From contig JAQUTK010000025.1 in the NCBI GenBank assembly GCA_028709785.1, forward strand, positions 1 through 56,468: a stretch of 56,468 nt of DNA. Reading direction: 5' to 3'. This DNA is from Bacteroidales bacterium. Lineage in GTDB: Bacteria > Bacteroidota > Bacteroidia > Bacteroidales > JAQUTK01. Positions 1 through 8,299 of the stretch are shown here, in pieces. The position numbers were made by a program, and so were the translations under genes. The stretch's first letter is position 1; the number at the start of each line of letters is the position of its first letter. The notes beneath the pieces are model-generated. The model was given only the letters and a program-made list of their open reading frames with translations. It had not been told where the DNA came from and did no database searches.

Positions 1-1
1 T

Positions 2-277
2 CAAAAGCATGCAGCGGATAGCATTGATGCAGGGGTATTTAAAATGACGACTACTTTGAGAGGATTTGGAGGAACGAAACAATCGGGTATTTTCTCCATC
101 CCTTCCTTTCCCCTAAAGGTCGGAGCCGTAAACCGGAATATAACTGATATGAAGGTTTTAACGGATCTTGTAGCCAACTCTTCAACGAAAAATGATGGTA
201 TTTTGGGAGCTGACTATGTGAGGATGTTCCGCAAGGTGACTATCAACTTCAATAAGATGTTTTTGAAGGTAGAATAA
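2..277 (+). CDS. Retropepsin-like aspartyl protease, C-terminal fragment (5' end outside window)
   Basis: The open frame runs into the window from its left edge and ends at a TAA, so only about 91 C-terminal residues are present. The internal ATG at 44 is not taken as the start because the frame stays open upstream. The tail contains DGILGADYVRMF followed by a hydrophobic beta-strand pattern. This resembles the last part of the pepsin/retropepsin fold, where the ILG motif precedes the final strands, as in the aspartyl-protease-like proteins common in Bacteroidota. The catalytic Asp-Thr/Ser-Gly motif would lie outside the window and cannot be checked. Family assignment is moderate; that it is a truncated gene end is certain. 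Confidence 0.6.
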   Translation, partial: QKHAADSIDAGVFKMTTTLRGFGGTKQSGIFSIPSFPLKVGAVNRNITDMKVLTDLVANSSTKNDGILGADYVRMFRKVTINFNKMFLKVE

Positions 278-398
278 AATTCGTCAAGAATGACGGTGAT
301 TAGGGCTCTTTTATTCAAAGAGTTATCTCTTGAATAAAATAAAAATTAAATCTGGCCGTTACTCTTTTGTTGCAGAATAGTCTTAATACCTTCCAATC

Positions 399-2216
399 AT
401 GAAACATCTTATTATTTCAATCTTTGCTTTGTTGTTCGTCGCTTGCTCTCAGCAGCCACAGCCAAAAGAAGTAGCAGTAAAAGAGGATCCGATAGATTCA
501 ACCGATATTCTGATACCGGTAGAAAATACGTTAATCAATGCGGATTATCATCCGCAATTCTACACTCTCTTCATGAATAATCAATATAAGATTTGGGATT
601 ATTACGTGGGTGGAATGGGTGCAGAAACCAAATGTCATTATACCTATAAGGATTCAATCCCTGTATGGAGTTCGGTCTGTTCTTCCTTTTCTGTTTATCG
701 TAACTTTGCAATTCCTAAGAATAGTCATACTCTTTCCATTCATCTGCGTGGACTGTTTAATGCAACGGGAATGTGGGACTCAAAAACCAATACGGAGGGA
801 CCGGCAAAGAAGACATTTTTGCAGATCAAACAGCTGTCTCCTTCTCAAAAGGACAGCATCAATACCTATATCATAAACAATTCAGAGGAGCCAAATGGGT
901 CAGCCGGGTTTACGGATTACAAATTCAGTCAATCAATTAATCCGGAGACTGAATCTATTGAAGTTGAAATAAAGAATGACGGTCCCACTTATTTTACCTT
1001 TGAAAGACTTGACCTTCTGGTGGACAGCGTGCCTATTGAGAAGATAGAAACAGATAGTGTAATGCGTATCAGCCGTGCCAAATACGAACAGTTTCAAAAG
1101 AACATCTCCGACAATCTGGCGATTATGAAAAAATGGAAGATTATTGGCATTGGTGAGTCCATACAAGGCTCGGCTACCTTTCGTGAGAATACTCGTTCAA
1201 TCATCCATCGTGCTATTCTGGAGGATAATATTGAATTGGTATTACTGGAAATCAATCCGGTGTCCGGACATAAGATCAATCAATATGTAACTCATAAAGT
1301 GGATACGTTAAACCTGGAATCTGATCTCTATGAATACACGATCTCAGCGGAGTGGATGGAACTGTTTGATGAGATTAGAGCAGCGAATAGCAAAAGGAAA
1401 TGTCCGATACGTGTTGCCGGTATCAATGCACTTACTTCAGAAGATATATCTTACACGTATGATTACATTGGGAGCGAGTTTTTAGATTTGGCACGCAAAC
1501 TATGGAATCCGATTGAGAGATGGGCCATGCATAATAAGTTTCCTGATTCTATAAAGGTTGATATGTCCAGAAAGAGGAGCAAGGAAGAAAAGATTTGGTT
1601 TGAATATATCTATGGTTCCACTTCATTCAAGAAATGTTTATTTAATGGACCAGAGAAGGACGATAAGACCATGTATGAAAATGTAAGTTTTCTTTTGGAT
1701 GAATTTGAGCCCAAAGACAGAGTCTATATTTTAGCCAAATTGGAACATTTGGAGAAAAGTGATCGAAAAATTGGCTCTGGACGGCGTTACCTTTTAAAAA
1801 CGGATATCGGTACAAGTAAGTGTTACACCCTGGGTCATTATCTGAAAAAGCACTATGGTAAAGAATATGCAGTCATTGGTCAGTTTGCAGCGGAAGGAGA
1901 AGCACTGTATCTCAAAAGTGAAGCGTCAGACTCTATCCAGCATGTAAATGAGGTAGCACCTCTTGAGAAACCATTCGGTAAAAGTGTTGAACTGCTTTCT
2001 TCAACTATTGATAAAGAGTCTTTTTACGTACAGGGTTGGGAAGATAGCAACTGGCCCCAATCCATTAAATATTGGAGAAACAGTGGTATAAGAAATACAG
2101 CGGGACAGTTTGTATTGTCCTCCCTTTCATCTATTGACGCCTTTTACTTTACGAAAAAGAACAAAGCACTGAAGCTGTTGACCAAGCCTACGAAGCCGGT
2201 TGTTCAGAGCAACTGA
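399..2216 (+). CDS. Erythromycin-esterase-family lipoprotein with altered active-site motif
   Basis: This 605-residue protein begins with a lipoprotein signal peptide (hydrophobic core, then lipobox FVAC with Cys at about residue 16), so it should be anchored to a membrane facing the periplasm or outside. Residues about 40-210 form an unrecognised beta-rich domain. From about residue 245 the sequence follows the erythromycin esterase / EreA-EreB-like fold: a KWKIIGIGES segment, a conserved arginine-rich helix, then LLEINPVSGHKINQY, and near the C-terminus a YTLGHYLKKHYG block and the SSIDAFYF motif. In the family the first motif is normally G-E-x-x-H-G. Here it reads GESIQG, so the histidine is replaced by glutamine. 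Macrolide resistance should therefore not be inferred. A bidirectional-type hairpin follows the stop. Confidence 0.75.
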   Translation: MKHLIISIFALLFVACSQQPQPKEVAVKEDPIDSTDILIPVENTLINADYHPQFYTLFMNNQYKIWDYYVGGMGAETKCHYTYKDSIPVWSSVCSSFSVYRNFAIPKNSHTLSIHLRGLFNATGMWDSKTNTEGPAKKTFLQIKQLSPSQKDSINTYIINNSEEPNGSAGFTDYKFSQSINPETESIEVEIKNDGPTYFTFERLDLLVDSVPIEKIETDSVMRISRAKYEQFQKNISDNLAIMKKWKIIGIGESIQGSATFRENTRSIIHRAILEDNIELVLLEINPVSGHKINQYVTHKVDTLNLESDLYEYTISAEWMELFDEIRAANSKRKCPIRVAGINALTSEDISYTYDYIGSEFLDLARKLWNPIERWAMHNKFPDSIKVDMSRKRSKEEKIWFEYIYGSTSFKKCLFNGPEKDDKTMYENVSFLLDEFEPKDRVYILAKLEHLEKSDRKIGSGRRYLLKTDIGTSKCYTLGHYLKKHYGKEYAVIGQFAAEGEALYLKSEASDSIQHVNEVAPLEKPFGKSVELLSSTIDKESFYVQGWEDSNWPQSIKYWRNSGIRNTAGQFVLSSLSSIDAFYFTKKNKALKLLTKPTKPVVQSN

Positions 2217-2221
2217 ATGAT

Positions 2222-2265
2222 ACACAAAAGCACGAAGATCAGATGAATTCTTCGTGCTTTTGTGT
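2222..2265. terminator. Hairpin terminator between convergent genes
   Basis: A perfect 17-bp inverted repeat (arms 2222-2238 and 2249-2265, loop of 10) lies between the stop of the rightward lipoprotein gene at 2216 and the stop of the leftward membrane-subunit gene at 2286. Its A-rich and T-rich flanks could serve both strands, so it probably terminates both transcripts. Confidence 0.8.
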
Positions 2266-2285
2266 AAATAATAGTGCTGTTTCGC

Positions 2286-3329
2286 TTATGCCTTTAGTTT
2301 GGCGAAGTACATGGCAAATGAGCGGTATAAGAAGTGTGTCCATTTACCAAATGGAACAATGATCAATGCCCATTGAACCAGCACCGTGAGATGCACAAGA
2401 TACAACCACTTGTTTGACTCCAACAGATCAAGATCAATAAACAGGCGAACCATAAAAGCCGAGAGTCCCATTAGAAACAACCAGATGACGAAAAACCAAT
2501 CGGAAGGTTGTGAGTGTTTGCTAATCTGCTTCTTCTTTTTTATACGGCTCAATACAAAGTCAAAAGTGACTACAAATACAATTGTGCTGACAAGGTACCC
2601 GAAGAGGGTGACGATCAGATACTCTGATGAAAACCAGTTGAGAAATACAGTGGTAAACAACAAAGAGAGATATCCGATCACCATTATAAAATGTTCGAAC
2701 CAGCGTAATTGATTATCATCACAACCCAGCGCGCGCTTTTGAGTGAACATGTGTACAATGAGTTCTCCGATGCTTGATACATACTTCTTAAACGGAACTT
2801 TTGTTCCCGGTTTCAAAATAGTGAGCCACCACATACGTGCCACATTGGGCAATAAAATGACGAACCCCACTGTACCAATGGCGATCATCTCAAACAGATG
2901 TCCCCAATGAACCATCTTCTCCAGGTCAAAATTGACAGAGAATGCAAAGTACAGCACACCAATTAATGAGAGCACAAATGCGGAAATAGTTAACGGCAAC
3001 GATTTGTACATTAATCCGGATAATCCGGTCCAGTCGTATTTCGCAGTCAGATAACGTCGGAGCGACATCATCAATTCCCCGGGATTCGCTTCCTGTGGAC
3101 AATGTGTTGAGCATTCGCCGCAATAGTAACATTCCCATGGTTTGAGCGAAGACTGGATCTCATCTTCAAGTCCCAGTGTGCTGACACGTACCATCTCACG
3201 GGGAAACGAGACATCTTCTGTAGAGAGTGAGCAGACTGCCGTACAGTTGCCGCAATTGTAACAGGCGTTGAAATTTATGGCGCCGTATTTTTTCAACTCT
3301 TTCCCAAATGAAGGATTTATTTTTGCCAT
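2286..3329 (-). CDS. QmoC-like membrane subunit (HdrC ferredoxin domain fused to HdrE/NarI-like cytochrome b domain)
   Basis: The 347-residue product has an N-terminal HdrC-type domain with two Cys clusters (C23-x2-C26-x2-C29-x3-C33 and C67-x2-C70-x2-C73-x3-C77), each suited to one [4Fe-4S]. After about residue 105 come five or six hydrophobic segments with several membrane histidines, resembling the HdrE/NarI-like diheme cytochrome b part of QmoC. In sulfate reducers QmoC exchanges electrons with menaquinol on behalf of the soluble flavoprotein subunits. It is the last gene of the leftward cluster. Its ATG overlaps the stop of the upstream winged-helix gene (TAATG), indicating translational coupling. 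Heme ligation is inferred from family and not proven here. Confidence 0.85.
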   Translation of the reverse strand: MAKINPSFGKELKKYGAINFNACYNCGNCTAVCSLSTEDVSFPREMVRVSTLGLEDEIQSSLKPWECYYCGECSTHCPQEANPGELMMSLRRYLTAKYDWTGLSGLMYKSLPLTISAFVLSLIGVLYFAFSVNFDLEKMVHWGHLFEMIAIGTVGFVILLPNVARMWWLTILKPGTKVPFKKYVSSIGELIVHMFTQKRALGCDDNQLRWFEHFIMVIGYLSLLFTTVFLNWFSSEYLIVTLFGYLVSTIVFVVTFDFVLSRIKKKKQISKHSQPSDWFFVIWLFLMGLSAFMVRLFIDLDLLESNKWLYLVHLTVLVQWALIIVPFGKWTHFLYRSFAMYFAKLKA

Positions 3330-3610
3330 TACTTCTTCAATTTATAGGTAAAATATTCGTCCATATCATCGATCTCACCCGTGACAACCAAACCGTATTT
3401 TACAAGTGACATCAAATGATAAACTACTTCATCAGAAGGCATATTCAGTTTGTCAGCCAGTTGCTTTATCGTCAGATCTTCGTCCGCTAAAGCTTCTAAC
3501 AATAGCTTCTTTATACGGGTGAATTCTTTCAGGTTCTCTTTAGCCTGTTCCGGCACACCGCCTGCTTTTTCACGCAGGTATTTTGCTGTTTTTCCTTTTT
3601 CTATTTCCAT
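3329..3610 (-). CDS. Small winged-helix DNA-binding-like protein inside the Hdr/Qmo cluster
   Basis: This 93-residue protein has a central pattern typical of a winged helix: ALADEDLTIKQLADKL, then SDEVVYHLMSLVKYGLV, ending in a short acidic wing. Nothing else is fused to it. It sits between the large HdrA-like gene and the QmoC-like gene and overlaps the latter's start. The position suggests either a regulator of the operon or a non-DNA-binding assembly factor using the same fold. Small wHTH proteins of this kind also occur in other Hdr-type clusters, but I cannot assign a specific function. The start at ATG 3610 is the only reasonable one. Confidence 0.7.
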   Translation of the reverse strand: MEIEKGKTAKYLREKAGGVPEQAKENLKEFTRIKKLLLEALADEDLTIKQLADKLNMPSDEVVYHLMSLVKYGLVVTGEIDDMDEYFTYKLKK

Positions 3611-3660
3611 GTTGTTGATTGTTTCAACGTATTCAGAGTATATTCTTTGGAATGATTCGA

Positions 3661-5589
3661 TTAGACAAGAGTATCAATCATACTCATTATTTCGGTGCTC
3701 GAACAGGCTGTGACATTTATTGCATCCGGTTCGCATACAGGAGCACACATACCGCAACCTTTACAAACAGAGTTGTTTATTTCGGCAACGATCTTTCCTT
3801 TGTCTTCAACCTTCAATATCGCATCAAAAGGGCAAGCTTTTTCGCATGCGCCACACCAGGTGCATTTATCTTGATCAATGATTGCTACCAATGGTTCTGA
3901 TTCCAACTCTCCTTTGCTGATAATGGAATATGACTTTGTAGCAGCAGAAAGCGCTGAGTTGACCGACTCTGCGATATTCTTTGGCCCCTGACAGGCACCG
4001 GCTATGGTGACACCATCAATGACGGTTTCTACCGGACGAAGTTTCATGTGAATCTCGTTGTAAAATTTGTCACGTCCTTTCGGTAACTTGAAAAGAGTTC
4101 CCACTTTGTTGTCGGCACGGGGCACCATTCCTGTGACAAGAACGACCAGATCTGCTTCAACTTCAATCTCTTTGCCGTTGGTCAGGATGTCATTTATCTT
4201 TACGATGGTTTTATTACCTTCTATAGTAACTGTCGGAAGTCCGTCTTCATATGATTGCAGGTAAATATCTCCTGACCGCAATGAATCGGCATAGAGAATT
4301 TCCTGTTTGCCATAGGTGCGTAATCCCCGGTTGAAATGGAAATTATTGATATCCGGGAATTTGCTTTTTGCAGTCACCGCGGCGTGAATGGTTGAGGTAC
4401 AGCAGTTACGGGAGCAATAGGTGTTGTCTCCTTTTGTCTGGCGACTTCCAACGCAATAGATATAAGCGATGTTTTTAATCACCTTTCCTTTGTAAACCAA
4501 TGTACCGGACTGCTCGTCAATCAACCGTTTGAATTGAGGTAACGTAATTACATTTTCCGAAGTCGCATAGCCAAACTCTCCATAACCCGGTGTATATGGA
4601 TCAAAACCGGTCGCCATCAATACCGATCCGACTGTGATTTCCGTTATTTCTTCTTTCTCGTTAAAATCAACGGCCGGACATACTTTCTCACAGGCACCGC
4701 AACGGGTACAGTTTTTTATATCTATGACGGGAGTCTGAGGATATTCGCCGGGATAATTCTTATAAATAGCTTTGCGTTGTGTCAAACGGAAATTAAATTC
4801 ATCGGGCACTGAGACGGGGCAGACTTCGATGGCTCTTGTCAAATCTTCCGGATGAAATGATTGTCTGATATAACGGGGAGTTGTCTTTATCTTCAACGTG
4901 AAATTGCCGACACTTCCTTTATTCGAAATCACTTCAGAATTGGTACATATCGTAATGTTGTCGCGTGTGATCAGATCATCGTAAAGTCGCTTTACAATTT
5001 CTTTACCTGTTTCTGTGGTGGTCGAGAGTGAATTCCATTGAGCAACCCGTCCACCAACAAAAGGTTCTTTCTCTATGAGTATCACCTCACAATCTTTGTT
5101 TGATAGCGAGATCGCAGCTTTCATTCCAGCTACTCCTGCGCCAATTATTGCCACAGACTTTTGAGCTTTCACTTTATTACTTTCCAATGCTTCTGCATAA
5201 TTTGCTTTGGCTATGGCTGCTTTGACTAAATGGATCGCCTTTTCGGTCGCACCTATTTTATTATCGGAATGAGCCCACGATGCTTGTTCTCGTATATTGG
5301 CATGCACATAGGTATATTTATTCAGATTGGCTCGTTGCGATACATTGCGGAAGGTGAGCAAATGGAGCTTGGGCGAGCAGGAGGCAACCACCACACTGGT
5401 AAGTCCGTTGGCTTCAATGTCATTCACCATTTCCCGCTGATTGGCATCTGAACAAGCAAACATGGTTGTTTTTGCGAGAAAAACAATATCCTCGCCTTCC
5501 ACTGCCTGGCGTACTTTTTCCACATCTACATAATCGGAAATATTTCCACCACAATGGCAAATATAGACTCCTATTTTTTTCTTTTTCAT
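3661..5589 (-). CDS. HdrA/QmoB-like FAD- and [4Fe-4S]-containing oxidoreductase subunit
   Basis: The 642-residue protein opens with the HdrA N-terminal cysteine domain (ICHCGGNI, then ACSDAN and ASCSPK motifs). Next is an FAD-binding Rossmann motif GAGVAGMKAAISL near residue 150, a central ferredoxin motif CTRCGACEKVCP near residue 300, and a second nucleotide-binding half. The C-terminal double-cluster ferredoxin has CTWCGACEKACP and CKGCGMCAPVC. This is the architecture of HdrA2 and of QmoB without its MvhD domain; a separate MvhD-like gene lies upstream. The probable role is an electron-transfer or electron-bifurcating flavoprotein between ferredoxin or thiol carriers and the QmoC-like membrane subunit. 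Its start overlaps the stop of the upstream 433-residue flavoprotein by 4 bp. Confidence 0.88.
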   Translation of the reverse strand: MKKKKIGVYICHCGGNISDYVDVEKVRQAVEGEDIVFLAKTTMFACSDANQREMVNDIEANGLTSVVVASCSPKLHLLTFRNVSQRANLNKYTYVHANIREQASWAHSDNKIGATEKAIHLVKAAIAKANYAEALESNKVKAQKSVAIIGAGVAGMKAAISLSNKDCEVILIEKEPFVGGRVAQWNSLSTTTETGKEIVKRLYDDLITRDNITICTNSEVISNKGSVGNFTLKIKTTPRYIRQSFHPEDLTRAIEVCPVSVPDEFNFRLTQRKAIYKNYPGEYPQTPVIDIKNCTRCGACEKVCPAVDFNEKEEITEITVGSVLMATGFDPYTPGYGEFGYATSENVITLPQFKRLIDEQSGTLVYKGKVIKNIAYIYCVGSRQTKGDNTYCSRNCCTSTIHAAVTAKSKFPDINNFHFNRGLRTYGKQEILYADSLRSGDIYLQSYEDGLPTVTIEGNKTIVKINDILTNGKEIEVEADLVVLVTGMVPRADNKVGTLFKLPKGRDKFYNEIHMKLRPVETVIDGVTIAGACQGPKNIAESVNSALSAATKSYSIISKGELESEPLVAIIDQDKCTWCGACEKACPFDAILKVEDKGKIVAEINNSVCKGCGMCAPVCEPDAINVTACSSTEIMSMIDTLV

Positions 5590-6887
5590 GCGTGTTGAAT
5601 GATATAACTGATTGCTTCTGATGATGCGGCACCTGCTGACAAAATAGAATCGGGAATGTCCATCGGACCGGTAGCTGCTCCGGCAACGAATACGCCACCG
5701 ATACTTGTTTTAGCAGGACTCGCAAGCTTATCGCTTTGTCCGACAAAAGAGAATTCATCCAGATATAAGGTTTCATTCTCAAACAGTCCGTCAATTCCTT
5801 TGTTGGGCAAGACACCGGTTGAAAGGATGACCATGTCGTGTTCGGCTTCCTGTAATTTACCTTTGTTGATATCTTCGTAGCGAAGGATCAGATTGCCATT
5901 TTCTTTTTCTGAGATTCTTCCAATCTTTCCTTTTACAAAGTTGACACCCATCCCTTTGGCTTGTTGGTAAAACTCTTCAAATCCTTTACCGAAAGATCGT
6001 ATGTTGATGTAGTAGATCGTTACATCGGCCATGGGTAGGGCACCCATCAGTAGTTGAGCTTGTTTGATGGAATACATGCAACAGATCTGCGAACAAATCG
6101 GGTTGCCTACGGAGGCATCACGCGATCCGACACAGAGTACATAGGCAATTCTGTCCGGCACTTTTCCATCGCCGGGCCGAAGAATCGTATGATAAGGTCG
6201 TGTCGGAGCGATTTCCCGTTCCATCTGCATCGCCGTAATCACGTTTTTAAATTTCCCGTATCCGTATCGTGGCATATTATTAGGGTCGAATAAGTTGAAC
6301 CCGGTGGCAACAATAATGGTTTTTACATGCAGTTCGATTGTTTCTGTTTCCATAGTGAAATCAATGCAGTGGGTGGGACATGCGCGTTCGCAGGCACCGC
6401 ACAACGTGCAATTATCAATATCAATGGCGGCTGCTTTGGGGCTACAGATACTGAAGGGAATAAAGGCGGCTTTTCGTCCGATAAGTCCAAATTGATACTG
6501 GTCGCGGACACTTGTCGGACATGCTTTTTCGCATAACTGGCATGCCGTGCAATCTTCCACATGTACATATCGTGGCTTTTTGGTGACTTTAGCCGCAAAC
6601 TCATTGTCGCTGAGCTTGCGGATATTACTCACTTCACTACCTGTAAAGATGGTAATATTCGGATGACGTGATATCTCTGATACTTTGGGAGTTGTAATAC
6701 AAGCGGCGCAATCCAGCGTAGGGAATACCTTGCTTAGCATAATCATTTTTCCACCTACAGACAGCTCTTTATCGACCAACAAAACCTTATATCCGGTATT
6801 TGCCAGGTTTAATGCCGCCTCACCGCCGGCAATACCGGCGCCAATAACCAATGCGTCATAACAAATGCTTTTTAATGACTCTTCCAT
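5586..6887 (-). CDS. QmoA/HdrA-like flavoprotein subunit
   Basis: This 433-residue protein has an FAD-binding motif GAGIAGGEAALNL at the N-terminus, a CAACITTP motif near residue 60 and two ferredoxin motifs, CTACQLCEKACP and CTLCGACERACP. It ends with a typical C-terminal FAD segment that includes GVFVAGAATGPMDIPDSI. Length and layout match QmoA, the shorter HdrA-like flavoprotein of the quinone-interacting membrane-bound oxidoreductase complex. It forms a translationally coupled pair with the 642-residue HdrA-like gene (4-bp overlap), and its ATG touches the stop of the MvhD-like gene. The proposed job is to receive electrons from or deliver them to QmoB/QmoC-like partners. The physiological donor is unknown. 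Confidence 0.88.
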   Translation of the reverse strand: MEESLKSICYDALVIGAGIAGGEAALNLANTGYKVLLVDKELSVGGKMIMLSKVFPTLDCAACITTPKVSEISRHPNITIFTGSEVSNIRKLSDNEFAAKVTKKPRYVHVEDCTACQLCEKACPTSVRDQYQFGLIGRKAAFIPFSICSPKAAAIDIDNCTLCGACERACPTHCIDFTMETETIELHVKTIIVATGFNLFDPNNMPRYGYGKFKNVITAMQMEREIAPTRPYHTILRPGDGKVPDRIAYVLCVGSRDASVGNPICSQICCMYSIKQAQLLMGALPMADVTIYYINIRSFGKGFEEFYQQAKGMGVNFVKGKIGRISEKENGNLILRYEDINKGKLQEAEHDMVILSTGVLPNKGIDGLFENETLYLDEFSFVGQSDKLASPAKTSIGGVFVAGAATGPMDIPDSILSAGAASSEAISYIIQHA

Positions 6888-7294
6888 CAGGGATGTAATG
6901 TTTTAAGTAAGTATTCGTTGAAGCTACGTACTTGTTTGACAAACGGGTCGCTGCAAACCGAACAGATAGCAGCCATGCGTAGGCGGGCCGGATCGATATT
7001 GTTTGATTTCATCAACTCGTGGGTCTTTCCAACCAAAGCTCCTGTTTTTTCGGTACATGTCTCGCCATAGACACAATCACTTCCATCAGCTGCAATAAAG
7101 ACACCATCAAATCCTTTTTCAAAAGCATGCAATATCCAACTGGATTTTATTCCGCTGGAACAAGGAATTGAAATGGTGTAAACAGTGGGAGGGTAGTGGA
7201 GTTTCATCAATCCTGCCATATCAATGGCAGGATCGGAAATCTTCTCGGTTGAAAACACTAAGATCTTAGCGCTCTTTTTATTTAATTCTCCCAT
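6887..7294 (-). CDS. MvhD/FlpD-like hydrogenase iron-sulfur subunit
   Basis: This 135-residue protein shows the pattern of the MvhD/HdrA-associated delta subunit: an N-terminal strand, the IPCSSGIKSSWILHAFEKGFDGVFIA block, a DGSDCVYGETCTEK motif, and a late CSVCSDPF motif. The cysteines fit a [2Fe-2S] or related cluster that mediates electron transfer to HdrA. The ATG at 7294 is chosen over the upstream TTG at 7303 because it is a standard start and lies 9 nt inside the same frame. In sulfate reducers this domain is usually fused to QmoB; here it is a free-standing gene upstream of both flavoproteins. Confidence 0.85.
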   Translation of the reverse strand: MGELNKKSAKILVFSTEKISDPAIDMAGLMKLHYPPTVYTISIPCSSGIKSSWILHAFEKGFDGVFIAADGSDCVYGETCTEKTGALVGKTHELMKSNNIDPARLRMAAICSVCSDPFVKQVRSFNEYLLKTLHP

Positions 7295-7303
7295 GACGGA
7301 CAA

Positions 7304-7555
7304 TTACTTTTTCTTCATGTAAACTTTGAAGTAGCCATTTTCTTCTACGGTACCCAGATATTCGTGCCCTTGTTTATTGCACCACTTAGGAATATCAACC
7401 TTTGTTCCTTCATCTGCAGAAAGAATTTCCATGATATCACCCGCTTCAATTGTTCCAATTGCTTTTTTTGCTTCCAATAGCGGACCCGGACAAGCTGTTC
7501 CTCTTGCGTCAATTGATTTTGCGACGCTTACATTTTTCAATTCTTCGTTTGACAT
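7304..7555 (-). CDS. tusA: TusA-family sulfur carrier protein
   Basis: The 83-residue product carries the hallmark CPGPLLEAKKA motif around residues 22-32, where the first Cys is the persulfide carrier of TusA/SirA proteins. A later Cys follows in the segment PKWCNKQGH. The size matches TusA. The start at ATG 7555 gives MSNEELK; a longer reading would run into the upstream DsrE2 gene. TusA passes sulfane sulfur between proteins, and here it lies between DsrE2 and an Hdr-like complex. That neighbourhood is seen in dissimilatory sulfur metabolism, so a role in feeding persulfide to or from the redox complex is likely but inferred. Confidence 0.88.
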   Translation of the reverse strand: MSNEELKNVSVAKSIDARGTACPGPLLEAKKAIGTIEAGDIMEILSADEGTKVDIPKWCNKQGHEYLGTVEENGYFKVYMKKK

Positions 7556-7595
7556 ATTCCTGTTTGTTTTATAATTAATAATTCTGAGAGTGGCT

Positions 7596-8162
7596 TTAGA
7601 TAAATAACTGTATACTGCTTTCGCTGGCATCAGCTACAAAGGTCGCTGCACCGGCAAACTTTAAATTAGGATAATCAATAAGTTCTTCTTTCTTGAATCC
7701 CATCAAATTCATGGACATTTCACAGACTACGATTTCAATTCCCAGTTCACCTGCTTCTTTAAACATCTGTTCCAGTGACATTACATTTTGCTTTTTCATA
7801 AGCATCCGGATCATCATCGGACCCATGCCAACCATATTCATGTTGGATAAAGAGAGTTTTTTAGTTCCCTTGGGAAGCATCATACCGAACATTTTGGAAA
7901 TGAAATCTTTGCCTTTGGGACATTTCTTTGGGTCGCGAAGGGCAGAGAGTGACCAAAAGGAAAAGAAGAGTTTTACCTGTGTGTCCATTGCCGCAGCTGC
8001 CACAGAAATAACCATCGCTGCCAATATCTTATCCAAATCACCGGAAACAATTGCAATAGACAATTGATCTTTGCGTGAGTCTTCGAGCATAGATACTTTC
8101 TTTTTGAGATCTTCAAGTTCCTTTTGCAGTTTCTGAATCTCTGTGTTTTGAATCTCTTCCAT
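7596..8162 (-). CDS. DsrE2-like sulfur relay protein
   Basis: The 188-residue protein starts with a 30-residue coiled-coil-like segment rich in E, K and L. A DsrE/F-like alpha-beta domain follows: SIAIVSGDLDKILAAMVISVAAAAM, then FFSFWSLSAL, and a Met-rich stretch MMLPKGTKKLSLSNMNMVGMG. The motif GIEIVVCEMSMNLMG holds the expected catalytic Cys. This is the DsrE2 layout, a group associated with TusA and with membranes or Hdr complexes, acting in persulfide transfer. It is the first gene of the leftward cluster, about 40 bp upstream of tusA, and faces a Crp/Fnr gene across a short regulatory region. Confidence 0.85.
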   Translation of the reverse strand: MEEIQNTEIQKLQKELEDLKKKVSMLEDSRKDQLSIAIVSGDLDKILAAMVISVAAAAMDTQVKLFFSFWSLSALRDPKKCPKGKDFISKMFGMMLPKGTKKLSLSNMNMVGMGPMMIRMLMKKQNVMSLEQMFKEAGELGIEIVVCEMSMNLMGFKKEELIDYPNLKFAGAATFVADASESSIQLFI

Positions 8163-8204
8163 ACGAAATAGGTTTTAATTGAACGTTGTAAATGAATTAG
8201 AATG

Positions 8205-8212
8205 CAAACTTA
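8205..8212 (-). promoter_or_regulatory. Putative -7 element of the DsrE2-TusA-Hdr operon
   Basis: On the minus strand this reads TAAGTTTG, an exact match to the Bacteroidota TAnnTTTG element. It would start transcription near 8198, about 36 nt upstream of the DsrE2 ATG. A TTG lies further upstream at the inner edge of the spacing expected for a -33 element. Confidence 0.5.
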
Positions 8213-8230
8213 GCGAACTAAAGTGTTCGC
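8213..8230. promoter_or_regulatory. Perfect palindrome GCGAAC-N6-GTTCGC
   Basis: Two 6-bp arms (8213-8218 and 8225-8230) are exact inverted repeats separated by 6 bp, a geometry used by dimeric regulators. The site directly abuts the putative leftward -7 element, so a bound protein would cover the core promoter. Which regulator uses it is unknown. Confidence 0.55.
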
Positions 8231-8265
8231 AATGAATAAATCGGTGTGAATGTCTGCATAATATT

Positions 8266-8283
8266 TTGTGATATGAATCACAA
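8266..8283. promoter_or_regulatory. Crp/Fnr-type operator TTGTGA-N6-TCACAA
   Basis: This is a perfect 6-N6-6 palindrome with the classical TGTGA-N6-TCACA core recognised by Crp-family proteins. It lies between the putative -33 and -7 elements of the adjacent rightward Crp/Fnr gene and about 75 bp upstream of the predicted start of the leftward Hdr operon. Negative autoregulation together with activation of the divergent operon would fit, but that is inference. Confidence 0.7.
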
Positions 8284-8287
8284 TGCA

Positions 8288-8295
8288 TATATTTG
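8288..8295 (+). promoter_or_regulatory. Putative promoter (-7 TATATTTG) of the Crp/Fnr gene
   Basis: An exact TAnnTTTG element is preceded by TTTG at 8265-8268 with a 19-bp spacer, the expected Bacteroidota promoter layout. The predicted transcription start falls at about 8300, on the ATG chosen for the regulator, so the transcript may be leaderless. Confidence 0.5.
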
Positions 8296-8299
8296 CCGC

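Noticed and set aside
399..2216. Macrolide resistance gene
   Set aside because: Only the fold family is recognised, and the expected motif histidine is glutamine.
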